A stretch of 46,563 nt of DNA from Gemmataceae bacterium. Its GTDB lineage: Bacteria; Planctomycetota; Planctomycetia; Gemmatales; Gemmataceae. Within the stretch, counting starts at the first letter, position 1; every line of letters starts with the position of its first letter. The position numbers and the translations under genes are program-made. Below are positions 31,688 to 39,654 of the stretch, piece by piece. The stretch covers positions 1-46,563 of the forward strand of contig JAKEHV010000272.1 in the NCBI GenBank assembly GCA_022614915.1, in the 5' to 3' direction. The notes below the pieces were generated by a model. It did no database searches and was not told where the DNA came from. It saw only the letters and a list, made by a program, of their open reading frames with translations.

Positions 31688-32372
31688 TTGGCTCGAAGGT
31701 GATTCGTCGAGCCAGACAGTGGCCGCGCTGGGCGACGTCGCGGCCCGTTTGCTCATCGCTTTTGTGCTGGGCTGCGTCGTGGGCTGCGTCTATGCCCTTA
31801 CGCAACGCAAGCCGCGCGCGGAAATCGCGCCCTTCGTCACCACGCTCGTGCTTTTGTGCATCCTGATCGCCATGGTCACGCTGGTCATCGGCAACAGCGT
31901 GGCCCGGGCGTTCAGCCTGGTCGGCGCGCTCGCCATTGTGCGCTTTCGCACCGTCGTCGAGGACACGCGCGACACCGCGTTCGTCATTTTCGCCGTCGTC
32001 GTGGGCATGGGCGTCGGCGCCAGTGACGACCTGTTTCCGGTTGTTCCTCTTTTGGGAATCCCCGTCGTTGCCGCGGCGGCCTGGCTCTTAATGCAGTGGG
32101 GCGGGTCGAACGCGACCGTGGCCCCCACGGCCGACTATGCCCTCGCCGTTCGCTTGGGGCTTGGCCGCGAGCCCAACGGCGTCTTGCAATCGGTGTTCGA
32201 AAAGCATCTTGCGCTTGTGCGCCTCAAGGCCACCACGACGGCCCGCCAAGGCGCCGCACTCGATTTGAGCTACATTGTGCGCCTGCGCCAAAAGGAAGAA
32301 GCGGTGGCCTTCGTGACCGCGCTCAATCAAATCGAAGGAGTACAAAACGTCGAGTTGCGCGAGCTACCGTAG
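31680..32372 (+). CDS. DUF4956 family membrane protein
   Basis: The 230-residue protein has four membrane helices (about 20-38, 47-69, 105-122 and 128-143). Between the second and third is the family motif RAFSLVGALAIVRFRTVVEDTRDTAFVIFAVVVGMG (about 76-111; F-R-T-x-V-[ED]-D-T-x-D-x-x-F). A soluble alpha/beta domain follows (LVRLKATTTARQG, FVTALNQIEGVQNVELREL). ATG 31680 has GGAG 8 bases upstream and overlaps the VTC stop by 8 bp. The family commonly neighbours VTC-domain proteins and may anchor or gate them; that is an inference from context. Confidence 0.9.
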   Translation: MFDWLEGDSSSQTVAALGDVAARLLIAFVLGCVVGCVYALTQRKPRAEIAPFVTTLVLLCILIAMVTLVIGNSVARAFSLVGALAIVRFRTVVEDTRDTAFVIFAVVVGMGVGASDDLFPVVPLLGIPVVAAAAWLLMQWGGSNATVAPTADYALAVRLGLGREPNGVLQSVFEKHLALVRLKATTTARQGAALDLSYIVRLRQKEEAVAFVTALNQIEGVQNVELRELP

Positions 32373-32427
32373 CAGTATTCGGCACGATTCAGTACAACGA
32401 GGATCGACCACCAATTCGGGGAGCACC

Positions 32428-33111
32428 ATGAGCGAACACCGATTCCAAGTGTTGTCGCAAGAGGGCATGGGACGAAAGCGCGCCGTTCGACTGCTGCCCG
32501 CCCTCGGCGTCGTCTTGCTGCTCGGCTTCTCGGTGTACGCCTCGCGCGCGACGATTTGGCCGGCGTCGCCATCCACCGGCGCGGCGACGGGCGACGACAA
32601 GACAACAGCCAACGCGGTGGCGAAGGCCAACGCGTTTCTGGAGTCACTCGACGCCCAGCAACGTGGCAAGGCGCTTCTGGCATACGACAGCCCCAAAAAG
32701 CCAGCCTGGTCCAACTTGCCGGTGACAATGGTGCAGCGCAATGGCTTGCCGATCGGCGAACTTACCAAGGCGCAACGCGCCGCCGCCCTGGACGTTGTGG
32801 CCGCGGTGCTGAGCAAGCAAGGGTTTCAAAAAGTCGTCGACATCATGAACGCCGACGACCAACTCGTCAAAGGCAAGGACAACAAGATGAAATTCGGCAC
32901 CGACAACTTCTACCTCGCTCTGTTCGGCAAGCCGTCGGCGACCGAGCCGTGGATGCTGCAGTTCGGCGGCCATCATTTGGGCATTAACGTCACGCTGGTC
33001 GGCAAGAACGCCGTGCTGACGCCGACGCACACCGGCACGCAACCCGATTCCTTCACAAGGGACGGCAAGACGGTGCGGCCCTTGGGTCCGGAAAACGACT
33101 TGGCGTTCTAG
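32428..33111 (+). pseudogene. DUF3500 family protein, 5' part of a gene interrupted by one TAG
   Basis: A membrane anchor or signal segment (residues 20-40, AVRLLPALGVVLLLGFSVYA) is followed by the DUF3500 body: LDAQQRGKALLAYDSP, VTMVQRNGLPIGELTKAQRAAALDV, LALFGKPSATEPWMLQFGGHHLGINVTL, TPTHTGTQPDSF and GKTVRPLGPENDLAF. At that point, where the family continues without a break, the frame hits TAG (33109-33111). The reading frame resumes at once (LVNMLDAKQQ). One substituted codon, with no frameshift, accounts for it. GGGGAG lies four bases before the ATG. The first part might still be made as a shortened protein. Confidence 0.8.
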
Positions 33112-33120
33112 CTCGTCAAT

Positions 33121-33519
33121 ATGCTTGATGCCAAGCAGCAGAAGCAGACTGTTCTTGGCGCGAAACCTAAAAACCTCGTGCTCGGTCCAGGTCAGGACGG
33201 CAAGACCATTCCACCGGCAGGGATCAAGGGGGCCGCCTTGAACGAGGCGCAGCGCGCCACGCTCTTGGAACTAATCGGGGCCTGGGTCCACATCCTGCCC
33301 CAAGACGCCGCCGTCAGCCGTCTGGCAGAGCTCAAGGCGAAACTCGACGACACCTACTTCGCCTGGTATGGCCCAACAACCAACGGTAGCGCGGTGTACT
33401 ACCGGGTCCAAGGCCCCACGCTGGTGATCGAATACGCCCCGCAAGGCGGCACGAATCACATTCACACGATCATTCGCGACCCCAGCAACGACTACGGCGC
33501 GCAACTGACCAAATCCTAA
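33121..33519 (+). pseudogene. DUF3500 family protein, 3' part after the amber codon
   Basis: Reads LDAKQQKQTVLGAKPKNLVLG, then GQDGKTIPPAGIKGAALNEAQR, YFAWYGPTTNGSAVYYRVQG and IEYAPQGGTNHIHTIIRDPSNDYG, the typical C-terminal half of DUF3500. The ATG at 33121 is an internal Met codon in the same frame as the 5' part, three codons after TAG. There is no ribosome-binding site before it, so separate translation is unlikely unless the stop is read through. The two parts together make about 363 residues, close to the family's usual size. The sequence is otherwise well kept, so the mutation is recent, or an error, or recoded. Confidence 0.75.
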
Positions 33520-33560
33520 CGGAACAAACGGAAAGATTGTGAAGAGTTTGCCAAACGGTC

Positions 33561-35216
33561 CTACGCCGCCTGCGAATACGCCTGTTCCTTCCGCTCGTCC
33601 AGCACTTCTTTCAGCAGGCGCCGGTATTCATACTGCATCGCCTGGTGTGCGCCAGGCTGCACGCGCGTAACGGCGCGGACGGTCATCTCCGTGGGGGTCA
33701 GTTCCACCAGGCCCTTGACCACGGTGTCGCCGAGCACTTCGCGGCGGCGTTCGCGCAGGCGTCGGCCCGCTTCGGCCAGGTCGCGCATCGCCTGGTCCAG
33801 GTTTTGGCTGGCTGGCATTTTGAAATCGACCACGGCATTGACGTAACCCTTCGAGAAATTGATCACGCTCTTGATTTGCCCGTTCGGGATGATGTAGAGC
33901 TTGCCTTGTTCGTCGCGGATTTGCGTGTGACGAATGCTGACCGCCTCAACGCCGCCGGCGGCGTCGCCGATCTGCACCACGTCTCCGACAAGGTACTGAT
34001 TCTCGAAAAGTATGAAAAAGCCCGACACGACGTCGGTGACCAGGCTCTGCGCGCCCAAACCAGCCGCCAAACCGAGGATGCCGGCGCCCGCGAGGATCGG
34101 GCCGGTGTCGATGCCCAAGACGCCCAGCATGATAACGCCGGAGCCGAAGTAGAGGACGTACTGCCCGATGGACTGCAAAAGCGGCACGAGCGTTTGCCCC
34201 TTCTGATCGAGCGGACGCTCTTCGTTGCGCAGGCCAAACGCTTCGTGCAAGAGCACCGTCAAAAGCTCGATGAGCACGCGCGTGCTGAAGAAAATGCCGA
34301 TGCACTGCACGATGCGCGGTCCGAAATCCGCAATGACCGCGACAAACTTCAATTCATGAATGATAAGCGACGCCGCCGAGACGTAAACCGCCGCCTCGAA
34401 GCAGCGTTCGCCGAACGGGAAGAGCCGCGTCACACGCTCCCAATAACGGCGATAGCTGCCCGCGCCGAGATGCCGATTGCCCAGACCTGCGAGCGCATGG
34501 GAGATGGTTCGGCCGGCCAGCGTCAACAGCCGGGCCACCATGATGATGGCAACCAGGCGGATCAAGAAACCGATGAACGTGTCCACCGCCTCGCGCAAAT
34601 GGACGATGCGGCCCGCGACCCAAAGGGCGGCCAGTGCCAGCGTGCACAGGGCGAACCGTTGCAACAGGTCGAACCAGCGCCGCACCGTGTCGCGATGAGC
34701 CTCTTGGCTCGTGCCCGCGTCCAGCGCCGAAGCGCCGATGACTTGCCCGGAAGTCTGCGGCGTCAAACCCAGCGCGGCCTTTTCCAGGTAAAGCCGGCCC
34801 CGGCGGACGAGTCGAATCGCGAAGAATACGCCTACCGCAAGCAATGCCAATTGACCCAAAGCCAGGCAGAGGAGAAAAATCTGCTCCGCAGTCAGTTGCT
34901 GATACCAGTCGCTTAGGTCGAGCCGGATGTCCCGGCCGAATGCGTGATAGGCAACAGAGCCCAAGATCGCGCCAAGCATCAAGCAGACGGTTGCCCAAAA
35001 AAGCAGCGCGCGAATCTTGCGCACCGCTTCCTTGCTGATGCCGTCGAGCCAGTGCAGGCCGGTCCAGCGCACCAGCACGTCGCCGCCTTGCATCAGGATC
35101 TTGCGCAATATCACCGAAACAACGAGGAAAACGGCGAGGATGACGTGCAAGCCGACGAGATTGGCCAACAAGCGGTCGTCGGCAAACCAGTCGCCGACGC
35201 GATTGAAGAAATCCAT
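33561..35216 (-). CDS. MscS-type mechanosensitive channel
   Basis: The protein opens under membrane tension to release solutes. It has several N-terminal helices (20-45, 65-95, 110-135), a further pair at about 190-240, and the pore helix GPILAGAGILGLAAGLGAQSLVTDVVSGFFILFENQYLVGDVVQIGD (about 397-440), which carries the G/A-rich packing of MscS. The cytoplasmic beta domain follows (GVEAVSIRHTQIRDEQGKLYIIPNGQI), then the alpha/beta end. At 551 residues it is larger than E. coli MscS, like other YnaI/YbdG-type members. ATG 35216 has GAGG 8 bases upstream; the upstream codons to 35573 read into the preceding gene's repeat and end. It follows the GlmU-like gene by 41 bp and is likely co-transcribed. 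Confidence 0.9.
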   Translation of the reverse strand: MDFFNRVGDWFADDRLLANLVGLHVILAVFLVVSVILRKILMQGGDVLVRWTGLHWLDGISKEAVRKIRALLFWATVCLMLGAILGSVAYHAFGRDIRLDLSDWYQQLTAEQIFLLCLALGQLALLAVGVFFAIRLVRRGRLYLEKAALGLTPQTSGQVIGASALDAGTSQEAHRDTVRRWFDLLQRFALCTLALAALWVAGRIVHLREAVDTFIGFLIRLVAIIMVARLLTLAGRTISHALAGLGNRHLGAGSYRRYWERVTRLFPFGERCFEAAVYVSAASLIIHELKFVAVIADFGPRIVQCIGIFFSTRVLIELLTVLLHEAFGLRNEERPLDQKGQTLVPLLQSIGQYVLYFGSGVIMLGVLGIDTGPILAGAGILGLAAGLGAQSLVTDVVSGFFILFENQYLVGDVVQIGDAAGGVEAVSIRHTQIRDEQGKLYIIPNGQIKSVINFSKGYVNAVVDFKMPASQNLDQAMRDLAEAGRRLRERRREVLGDTVVKGLVELTPTEMTVRAVTRVQPGAHQAMQYEYRRLLKEVLDERKEQAYSQAA

Positions 35217-35228
35217 CGCGTTGTCCTC

Positions 35229-35252
35229 GTAGGACAGGTTTTGAGCCTGTCC
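35229..35252 (-). repeat. GTAGGACAGG..CCTGTCC hairpin between the GlmU-like and mscS genes
   Basis: GGACAGG (35232-35238) and CCTGTCC (35246-35252) form a 7-bp stem with loop TTTTGAG. It lies between the GlmU-like stop and the mscS ribosome-binding site. Related to the GTAGG-palindromes at 8455, 12796 and 44161. Confidence 0.75.
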
Positions 35253-35257
35253 GCTCC

Positions 35258-36544
35258 TCACGCGGTGCGGCGCAGCTTGTCGCGCAAAGCGCGGTGCCGC
35301 TCGAGACCGGTATCGCCATGCAGCCGGGTGTAAAGCCTCACGTGGGCCGGTGTCAACTCTTGGCCGCGGCGTTTCATGACTTGCCGCGCTGTCGCCAAGA
35401 GTTGCTCCAGGTCGAAGCCCTCTTGCAGGGCGCCGTTCCACCAATTGCAGAAGGAAGGAACGTACTTGGGGGCGAATCGTCCCGCGGGCAAAAGATTGCA
35501 AAAGACACCGACGCTCGTGCCGGTGTTGAAGAGCGTGCCGAGGCCAGTTTTGACGTGGTCGCCGAGAAAGCAACCCACTTTGTTCAAGCCGGTGTCAAAC
35601 TTTTGGCCATTCAGGATTACGGATACGTCGCCATAATCATTGCGCAAGTCGCTGTTGTGAGTGCCCGCGCCGAGGTTGACCCACTCGCCGACATAGGCGT
35701 GGCCCAAGAATCCGTCGTGGTATTTGTTGCTGTAACCATGAACGATGCTGGCCTCCACTTCCCCGCCGATGCGGCATTCGGGGCCCAGCGTCGTGCCGGC
35801 GCGAATCTTGGCGCCGTGCACATGCGTGCGTGGACCGACGTAGCACGGCCCTTCCAGACGCGAAAACGCCGTTATTGTCGCGGAGTCATCGACGACCACC
35901 GGGCCGGCGGTGGTATCGGCAACAACGTAGGGTTCGATGCGCGCCTGCGGATGGACCCACAGGTCATTCGCTGGGCCGACGAGGGCAAGCGTGGACGACG
36001 GCGCGGAACCGTGTCCAAGAATCTCCGCGTAATCGCGCGTAATTTCCGCGCCGTTCCGCGCGACCAGGTCCCAAGCAAAGCGAATCCACGCGCCCTCGGC
36101 ATCTTGGGCCGGCACAGTGTCCTTCCAGTGCTCGAGAAAGTCGGGCAATGCGCTCGGAACGAAGCCACGCAGGTCGTCCTGGCCGAGTACGGCAAAGGCA
36201 ATTTCGTTCTCAAACAGGCCGACGCAAGGTCCTTTTGGAATCCGCTCTGTGGGCAGCGTTTGCATCGTGCCAGCGTACGACGCGGGCGGCAGCCAGCGAC
36301 CGTTGATCAAGACAAGAGGCCCCGCGCGCAGCCAATCCATTTCGTTGACGGGCGCATCCGGATAGCGCTGGCGCGTGGTTTCTTCCAAAAGCGGGCGCAC
36401 AAGATAACCGCACTCGGCAGCGTCGAGGCGGCGGAGTTGCTTCGATGCGAGCGAGGTCAGGCCGCAGCGCAATTCAAAAACGGGCCGAGTAAGACAAAGG
36501 GGTTCGAGAAGATCCGCCCGGTCTTCGTAAAGGCACACGCGCAT
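35258..36544 (-). CDS. Alternative GlmU-like sugar nucleotidyltransferase with left-handed beta-helix
   Basis: MRVCLYEDRADLLEPLCLTRPVFELRCG is the start of the NTP_transf_4/'alternative bacterial GlmU' family, in place of the usual GlmU pyrophosphorylase domain. The C-terminal hexapeptide left-handed helix begins near residue 195 (VHPQARIEPYVV, VVDDSATITAFSRLEGPCYVG, KIRAGTTLGPECRIGGEVEASI). HGYSNKYHDGFLGHAYVG and GDHVKTGLGTLFNTGTSVG are typical acyltransferase-end motifs. Likely role is UDP-N-acetylglucosamine or a related nucleotide sugar for cell-envelope synthesis. AAGGA lies 7 bases before the ATG. It is the first gene of the pair with the MscS channel. Confidence 0.85.
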   Translation of the reverse strand: MRVCLYEDRADLLEPLCLTRPVFELRCGLTSLASKQLRRLDAAECGYLVRPLLEETTRQRYPDAPVNEMDWLRAGPLVLINGRWLPPASYAGTMQTLPTERIPKGPCVGLFENEIAFAVLGQDDLRGFVPSALPDFLEHWKDTVPAQDAEGAWIRFAWDLVARNGAEITRDYAEILGHGSAPSSTLALVGPANDLWVHPQARIEPYVVADTTAGPVVVDDSATITAFSRLEGPCYVGPRTHVHGAKIRAGTTLGPECRIGGEVEASIVHGYSNKYHDGFLGHAYVGEWVNLGAGTHNSDLRNDYGDVSVILNGQKFDTGLNKVGCFLGDHVKTGLGTLFNTGTSVGVFCNLLPAGRFAPKYVPSFCNWWNGALQEGFDLEQLLATARQVMKRRGQELTPAHVRLYTRLHGDTGLERHRALRDKLRRTA

Positions 36545-36577
36545 GGATCCATCCTTTCGTGCCTAAGCGAGACAACC

Positions 36578-36629
36578 CTAGCCCGACGCGCAAGCAAGGG
36601 GCAACGCTAGCCCGACGCGCAAGCGAGGG
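36578..36629 (+). repeat. Tandem pair of the CTAGCCCGACGCGC(A/T)AGCGAGGG repeat
   Basis: Copies at 36578-36600 and 36607-36629 differ at one base (AAGCAAGGG against AAGCGAGGG). The same 23-bp unit forms the ends of the element at 45068-45211. The gene-free stretch 36545-36805 otherwise holds nothing recognised. Confidence 0.88.
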
Positions 36630-36805
36630 GAATTGCAGAAGATAACCGAAAATGGATTTTGCGCCCAAGAGGAGTTTGCGAGATTTGTGGATCAGAAGGT
36701 GCAGTTGGCAATCTGGAGAATCTGCGCGGACCGGATCGAACCGACTCACCCGACTTCATTAGGCATAATGGAACGAAGTATGACAGATAGGACAGACTGA
36801 ACCTC

Positions 36806-36979
36806 ATGACCAACGACGCGAAACTCGGATTGATTCTCGGTTTGGCCGTGGTCCTCCTTATCGGCATTGTCTTCGTCCGCGAAGCGCCGGCCCCGGACGG
36901 CACAGGCGCTGCGCCGACTGCCGCGCTGCCTTCACCTTCCGCATCGAACCCAGCAGCAAGCGCTCCTTTCCAACCTTGA
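36806..36979 (+). CDS. Small single-span membrane protein, 57 aa
   Basis: Reads MTNDAKLGLILGLAVVLLIG, then IVFVREAPAPDG and a Pro/Ala/Ser-rich tail ending PFQP. The N-terminal TNDAKLGL followed by one membrane helix (residues 7-24) is a pattern I have seen at the start of planctomycete proteins with LysM or BON tails; here only the helix and a short tail remain. It may be a full small protein or a cut-down one. Position is just upstream of tRNA-Arg. No clear ribosome-binding site is seen, though the codon pattern and family-like start support it. Confidence 0.55.
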   Translation: MTNDAKLGLILGLAVVLLIGIVFVREAPAPDGTGAAPTAALPSPSASNPAASAPFQP

Positions 36980-37028
36980 AGCGGCAATCCTTTGGCACGA
37001 CCGGCGCGATTTGCTACATTGAGGTTAC

Positions 37029-37102
37029 GCGCCCGTAGCTCAACTGGATAGAGCATCGGTCTTCGGAACCGAGGGTTGGGGGTTCGAATCCCTCCGGGCG
37101 TA
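37029..37102 (+). tRNA. tRNA-Arg(UCG)
   Basis: The cloverleaf is complete: acceptor GCGCCCG/CGGGCGT, D-arm GCTC...GAGC, anticodon stem TCGGT/ACCGA with loop CTTCGGA (anticodon TCG), a five-base variable loop, and T-arm GGGGG-TTCGAAT-CCCTC. Discriminator A; no encoded CCA. First pair is G-U. It should read CGA and related Arg codons. The start codon of the next gene lies only 5 bases beyond it. Confidence 0.95.
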
Positions 37103-37107
37103 ATGGC

Positions 37108-39570
37108 ATGCTGGCTGGATTCGCCTTAACTCTGGTTTTGTCCGCCAACGCCTTGGCTCAGCCTGGGGAAGTGCCGACTTTGCGGCTTGCGGGGCTGACG
37201 CCGGCGGGCGTACGCGCGTCGATGACGGACAACTTAGGAATGCTCGCCTTTCACGTCACCAATCTCACCGAACAGGATCGCAAGGGCCGAGTGGCTGTCT
37301 TCTATAAGGGTCAAGCAGACGTGCAATACGTCCGCGACCTTTGGGTGCCCGCGCGGGCCACGGTTACGTCTTGGCTGTTGATCGGCCGCGCGCCGGACTC
37401 GCCTTCCATTTCGCGCGACATCGAGATGCTGCTCTACGACCGCACGGATGGGACGGACCGCCTCATATTGCCACGCACAGAAGAAAAAATCCGTGGGCGC
37501 GGAATTCTGTATCGCAAGCCGGACCCGTTCACGGCAATCGTGCTGGACGAAGAAGGTCCGGAGCCGCCGGATTTCGGCAAACTCCCGATGCCTGAATCGC
37601 GGGCGGACGAGGTCGTTATGCTGGCGCGTACATTTCGGCACGCTCGGCGTCTTTCGGAAATGGTCGGCGTCGTGGATGCCGGGCCGTTGCCGCCCATTCC
37701 GGAGTCGTATGACGGGATCAAGCATCTGGTGATCGCTTCCAACCGCGTCGTTGCCGACGCGTCCGGTCTGCGCGCGTTGCGGCATTGGTTGCAGCAGGGC
37801 GGGAATATTTGGGTCATGCTGGACATGGTGGAGCCAGCGGTGGTCGCGGCGCTATTGGGGGACGCTCTCGATTTTCAAATCGTGGATCGCGTGCGGCTTA
37901 CTTCGTTGCGCATTGACGACACGCCCGCCAAGGACGCGGTGGCGCAAGGGCCGCCGCAGGAAAACGAGCGTCCGATCGAGTTCGTGCGCGTTTTGCTTCC
38001 GGACCCCGCGGCGGCCAGGCACTCGATCGACGGCTGGCCTTTGTGGTTCACACGGCGCGTGGGCAAAGGCAAGGTCGTCTTCACCACGCTGGGAGCCCGA
38101 GCCTGGTACCGGCCACGCGAACGCGGCGACGGCCCGTCGCCCTTCGCGGATTTCCCCGCTCAGCCTTTGCCATTGCCGCACTTGGAATTCGTGGCGGAAG
38201 AGCTGCACTCCATCCAGCCGGCGGCGCCGTTGGATGTCTCGGTGTTTGGCCCGCTACTTAACGAGGAAATTGGCTACACCGTGGCGAGCCGCGGCAGCGT
38301 CGCGCTGGTATTCGCCGGTTTTCTAGGAGGCGCGCTCGCTTTGGGGGTGATCTTGAGAAAATCGGCTCGACGGGAATGGCTTGGTTGCCTGGCCCCGGCA
38401 GGGGCGCTCGGCGCAGCGCTCGTGCTGGTCTTCCTGGCAGAGTCGTCACGGCGCTCGGCGCCGCCCACGGTGGCGGTCGCGCAAGTGGTGCATCCTGATC
38501 CCTCAGCCGCCGAGGCCAACGTTGGAGGACTATTGGCGCTCTATCGACCGGAATCGGGAGCCGCGGAATTCGGCGTCGACAAGGGTGGATTCTTTGAGCT
38601 GGACATGAGCGGCGTGGAAGGACAGACACGCCGCTTTGTGCTCGCCGATCTGGACCGATGGCGCTGGGAAAATCTCACGTTGCCGGCCGGGCTTCGCATG
38701 GCACCCTTCCAGTGGTCGTGTCCCACGTCGTCGCCGATGCACGTCCGCGCGCACTTTGGGCCAGAGGGCATGGAAGGCAAGATCGACTCCGGTCCATTCG
38801 AGGAAGTGTCGGACGCGTTCTTGTATTCACCGCACGGCCGCAACTTGGCGCTAAGCGCCGATGCCGACGGCAGATTCGGCGTCGACACCACGCGTGCTTT
38901 GCCGGAGGGACAGTTTCTTGGCGATGCAGTCTTGGATGATCGTCAGCAGCGGAGGCAGGATATCTATCGCAAACTATTGACGACGGCGCTAGGCCCGGTC
39001 GCAAAAGACCGGCATTTCGTGCTGGCGTGGGCCAAGCCCGTGGACATGGGTTTTCGACTTGTTCCCGATGCGCGCTACGTCGGCAGCGCGCTCATCGTAT
39101 TCCCCATCGAGTTTGAACGGCCGACGCTTGGTGCGAAGATCACCGTGCCGGGCACAATGATCCCTTATCGAAGGATTCTGCCCACCGGCACTACGCCGTT
39201 GATCAAGGAATTCAGCCTCGCCGCCGACTTGCAGCTTCGCTTTCAAATACCCGCCGCGGCGTCGCCGCTGCGCGTGGAGCGTGCGCGCCTGGTCGCGAAA
39301 ATTCAGGCGCCGGGGCGGCGCGTTACGGTTTCCGGCAGGGCAGCGGATGGACTGGTGCAACTGCATCAAGCCGATGGTCCGCTCGATCCTTTTCGCGTGG
39401 ACATTACCGATGCGCGGTTCTTGCAACTGGATGCCCAAGGCGGCTTGACTCTTAACCTGACAATCGGCGACGTCGGGGGAAGCAAATCGGGGCCGCGTGA
39501 TTTTGGCAAAAGCCAGAAGTGGACCATCGACTATCTTGAACTCGACGTGGCAGGAACTGTAACTCGGTAA
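37108..39570 (+). CDS. Exported or membrane protein of an ABC-2 export cluster, unknown family
   Basis: The signal peptide is residues 1-17 (LVLSANALA|QPGE). Residues 20-130 form an Ig-like sandwich; about 200-245 (YDGIKHLVIASNRVVADASG, LRHWLQQGGNIWVMLDMV) resembles the GATase-like fold found in Gld/Bat accessory proteins. Two membrane helices lie near 392-412 and 423-440, between two soluble regions, and the C-terminal half (470-820) is beta-rich. The gene is directly followed by an ABC-type ATPase and a permease, so it probably acts with them, perhaps as a GldG-like subunit. The start ATG is 5 bases after tRNA-Arg, with no clear ribosome-binding site. I do not recognise a named family. Confidence 0.68.
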   Translation: MLAGFALTLVLSANALAQPGEVPTLRLAGLTPAGVRASMTDNLGMLAFHVTNLTEQDRKGRVAVFYKGQADVQYVRDLWVPARATVTSWLLIGRAPDSPSISRDIEMLLYDRTDGTDRLILPRTEEKIRGRGILYRKPDPFTAIVLDEEGPEPPDFGKLPMPESRADEVVMLARTFRHARRLSEMVGVVDAGPLPPIPESYDGIKHLVIASNRVVADASGLRALRHWLQQGGNIWVMLDMVEPAVVAALLGDALDFQIVDRVRLTSLRIDDTPAKDAVAQGPPQENERPIEFVRVLLPDPAAARHSIDGWPLWFTRRVGKGKVVFTTLGARAWYRPRERGDGPSPFADFPAQPLPLPHLEFVAEELHSIQPAAPLDVSVFGPLLNEEIGYTVASRGSVALVFAGFLGGALALGVILRKSARREWLGCLAPAGALGAALVLVFLAESSRRSAPPTVAVAQVVHPDPSAAEANVGGLLALYRPESGAAEFGVDKGGFFELDMSGVEGQTRRFVLADLDRWRWENLTLPAGLRMAPFQWSCPTSSPMHVRAHFGPEGMEGKIDSGPFEEVSDAFLYSPHGRNLALSADADGRFGVDTTRALPEGQFLGDAVLDDRQQRRQDIYRKLLTTALGPVAKDRHFVLAWAKPVDMGFRLVPDARYVGSALIVFPIEFERPTLGAKITVPGTMIPYRRILPTGTTPLIKEFSLAADLQLRFQIPAAASPLRVERARLVAKIQAPGRRVTVSGRAADGLVQLHQADGPLDPFRVDITDARFLQLDAQGGLTLNLTIGDVGGSKSGPRDFGKSQKWTIDYLELDVAGTVTR

Positions 39571-39654
39571 TCGGGCACACCCACCCTAAACGCAAGCGAA
39601 GGAACACACAATCCTGACGCGCGAGCGCGGGAACGATTCCAACGGAGTCCATGC

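Noticed and set aside
33645-34916. A 423-residue plus-strand frame opposite the mscS gene
   Set aside because: His/Asp/Arg-rich shadow translation; the minus-strand gene has the full MscS pore and beta domain.
37029-37102. tRNA-Arg as an integration site for a mobile island
   Set aside because: No integrase and no duplicate of the tRNA 3' end was found within the window.
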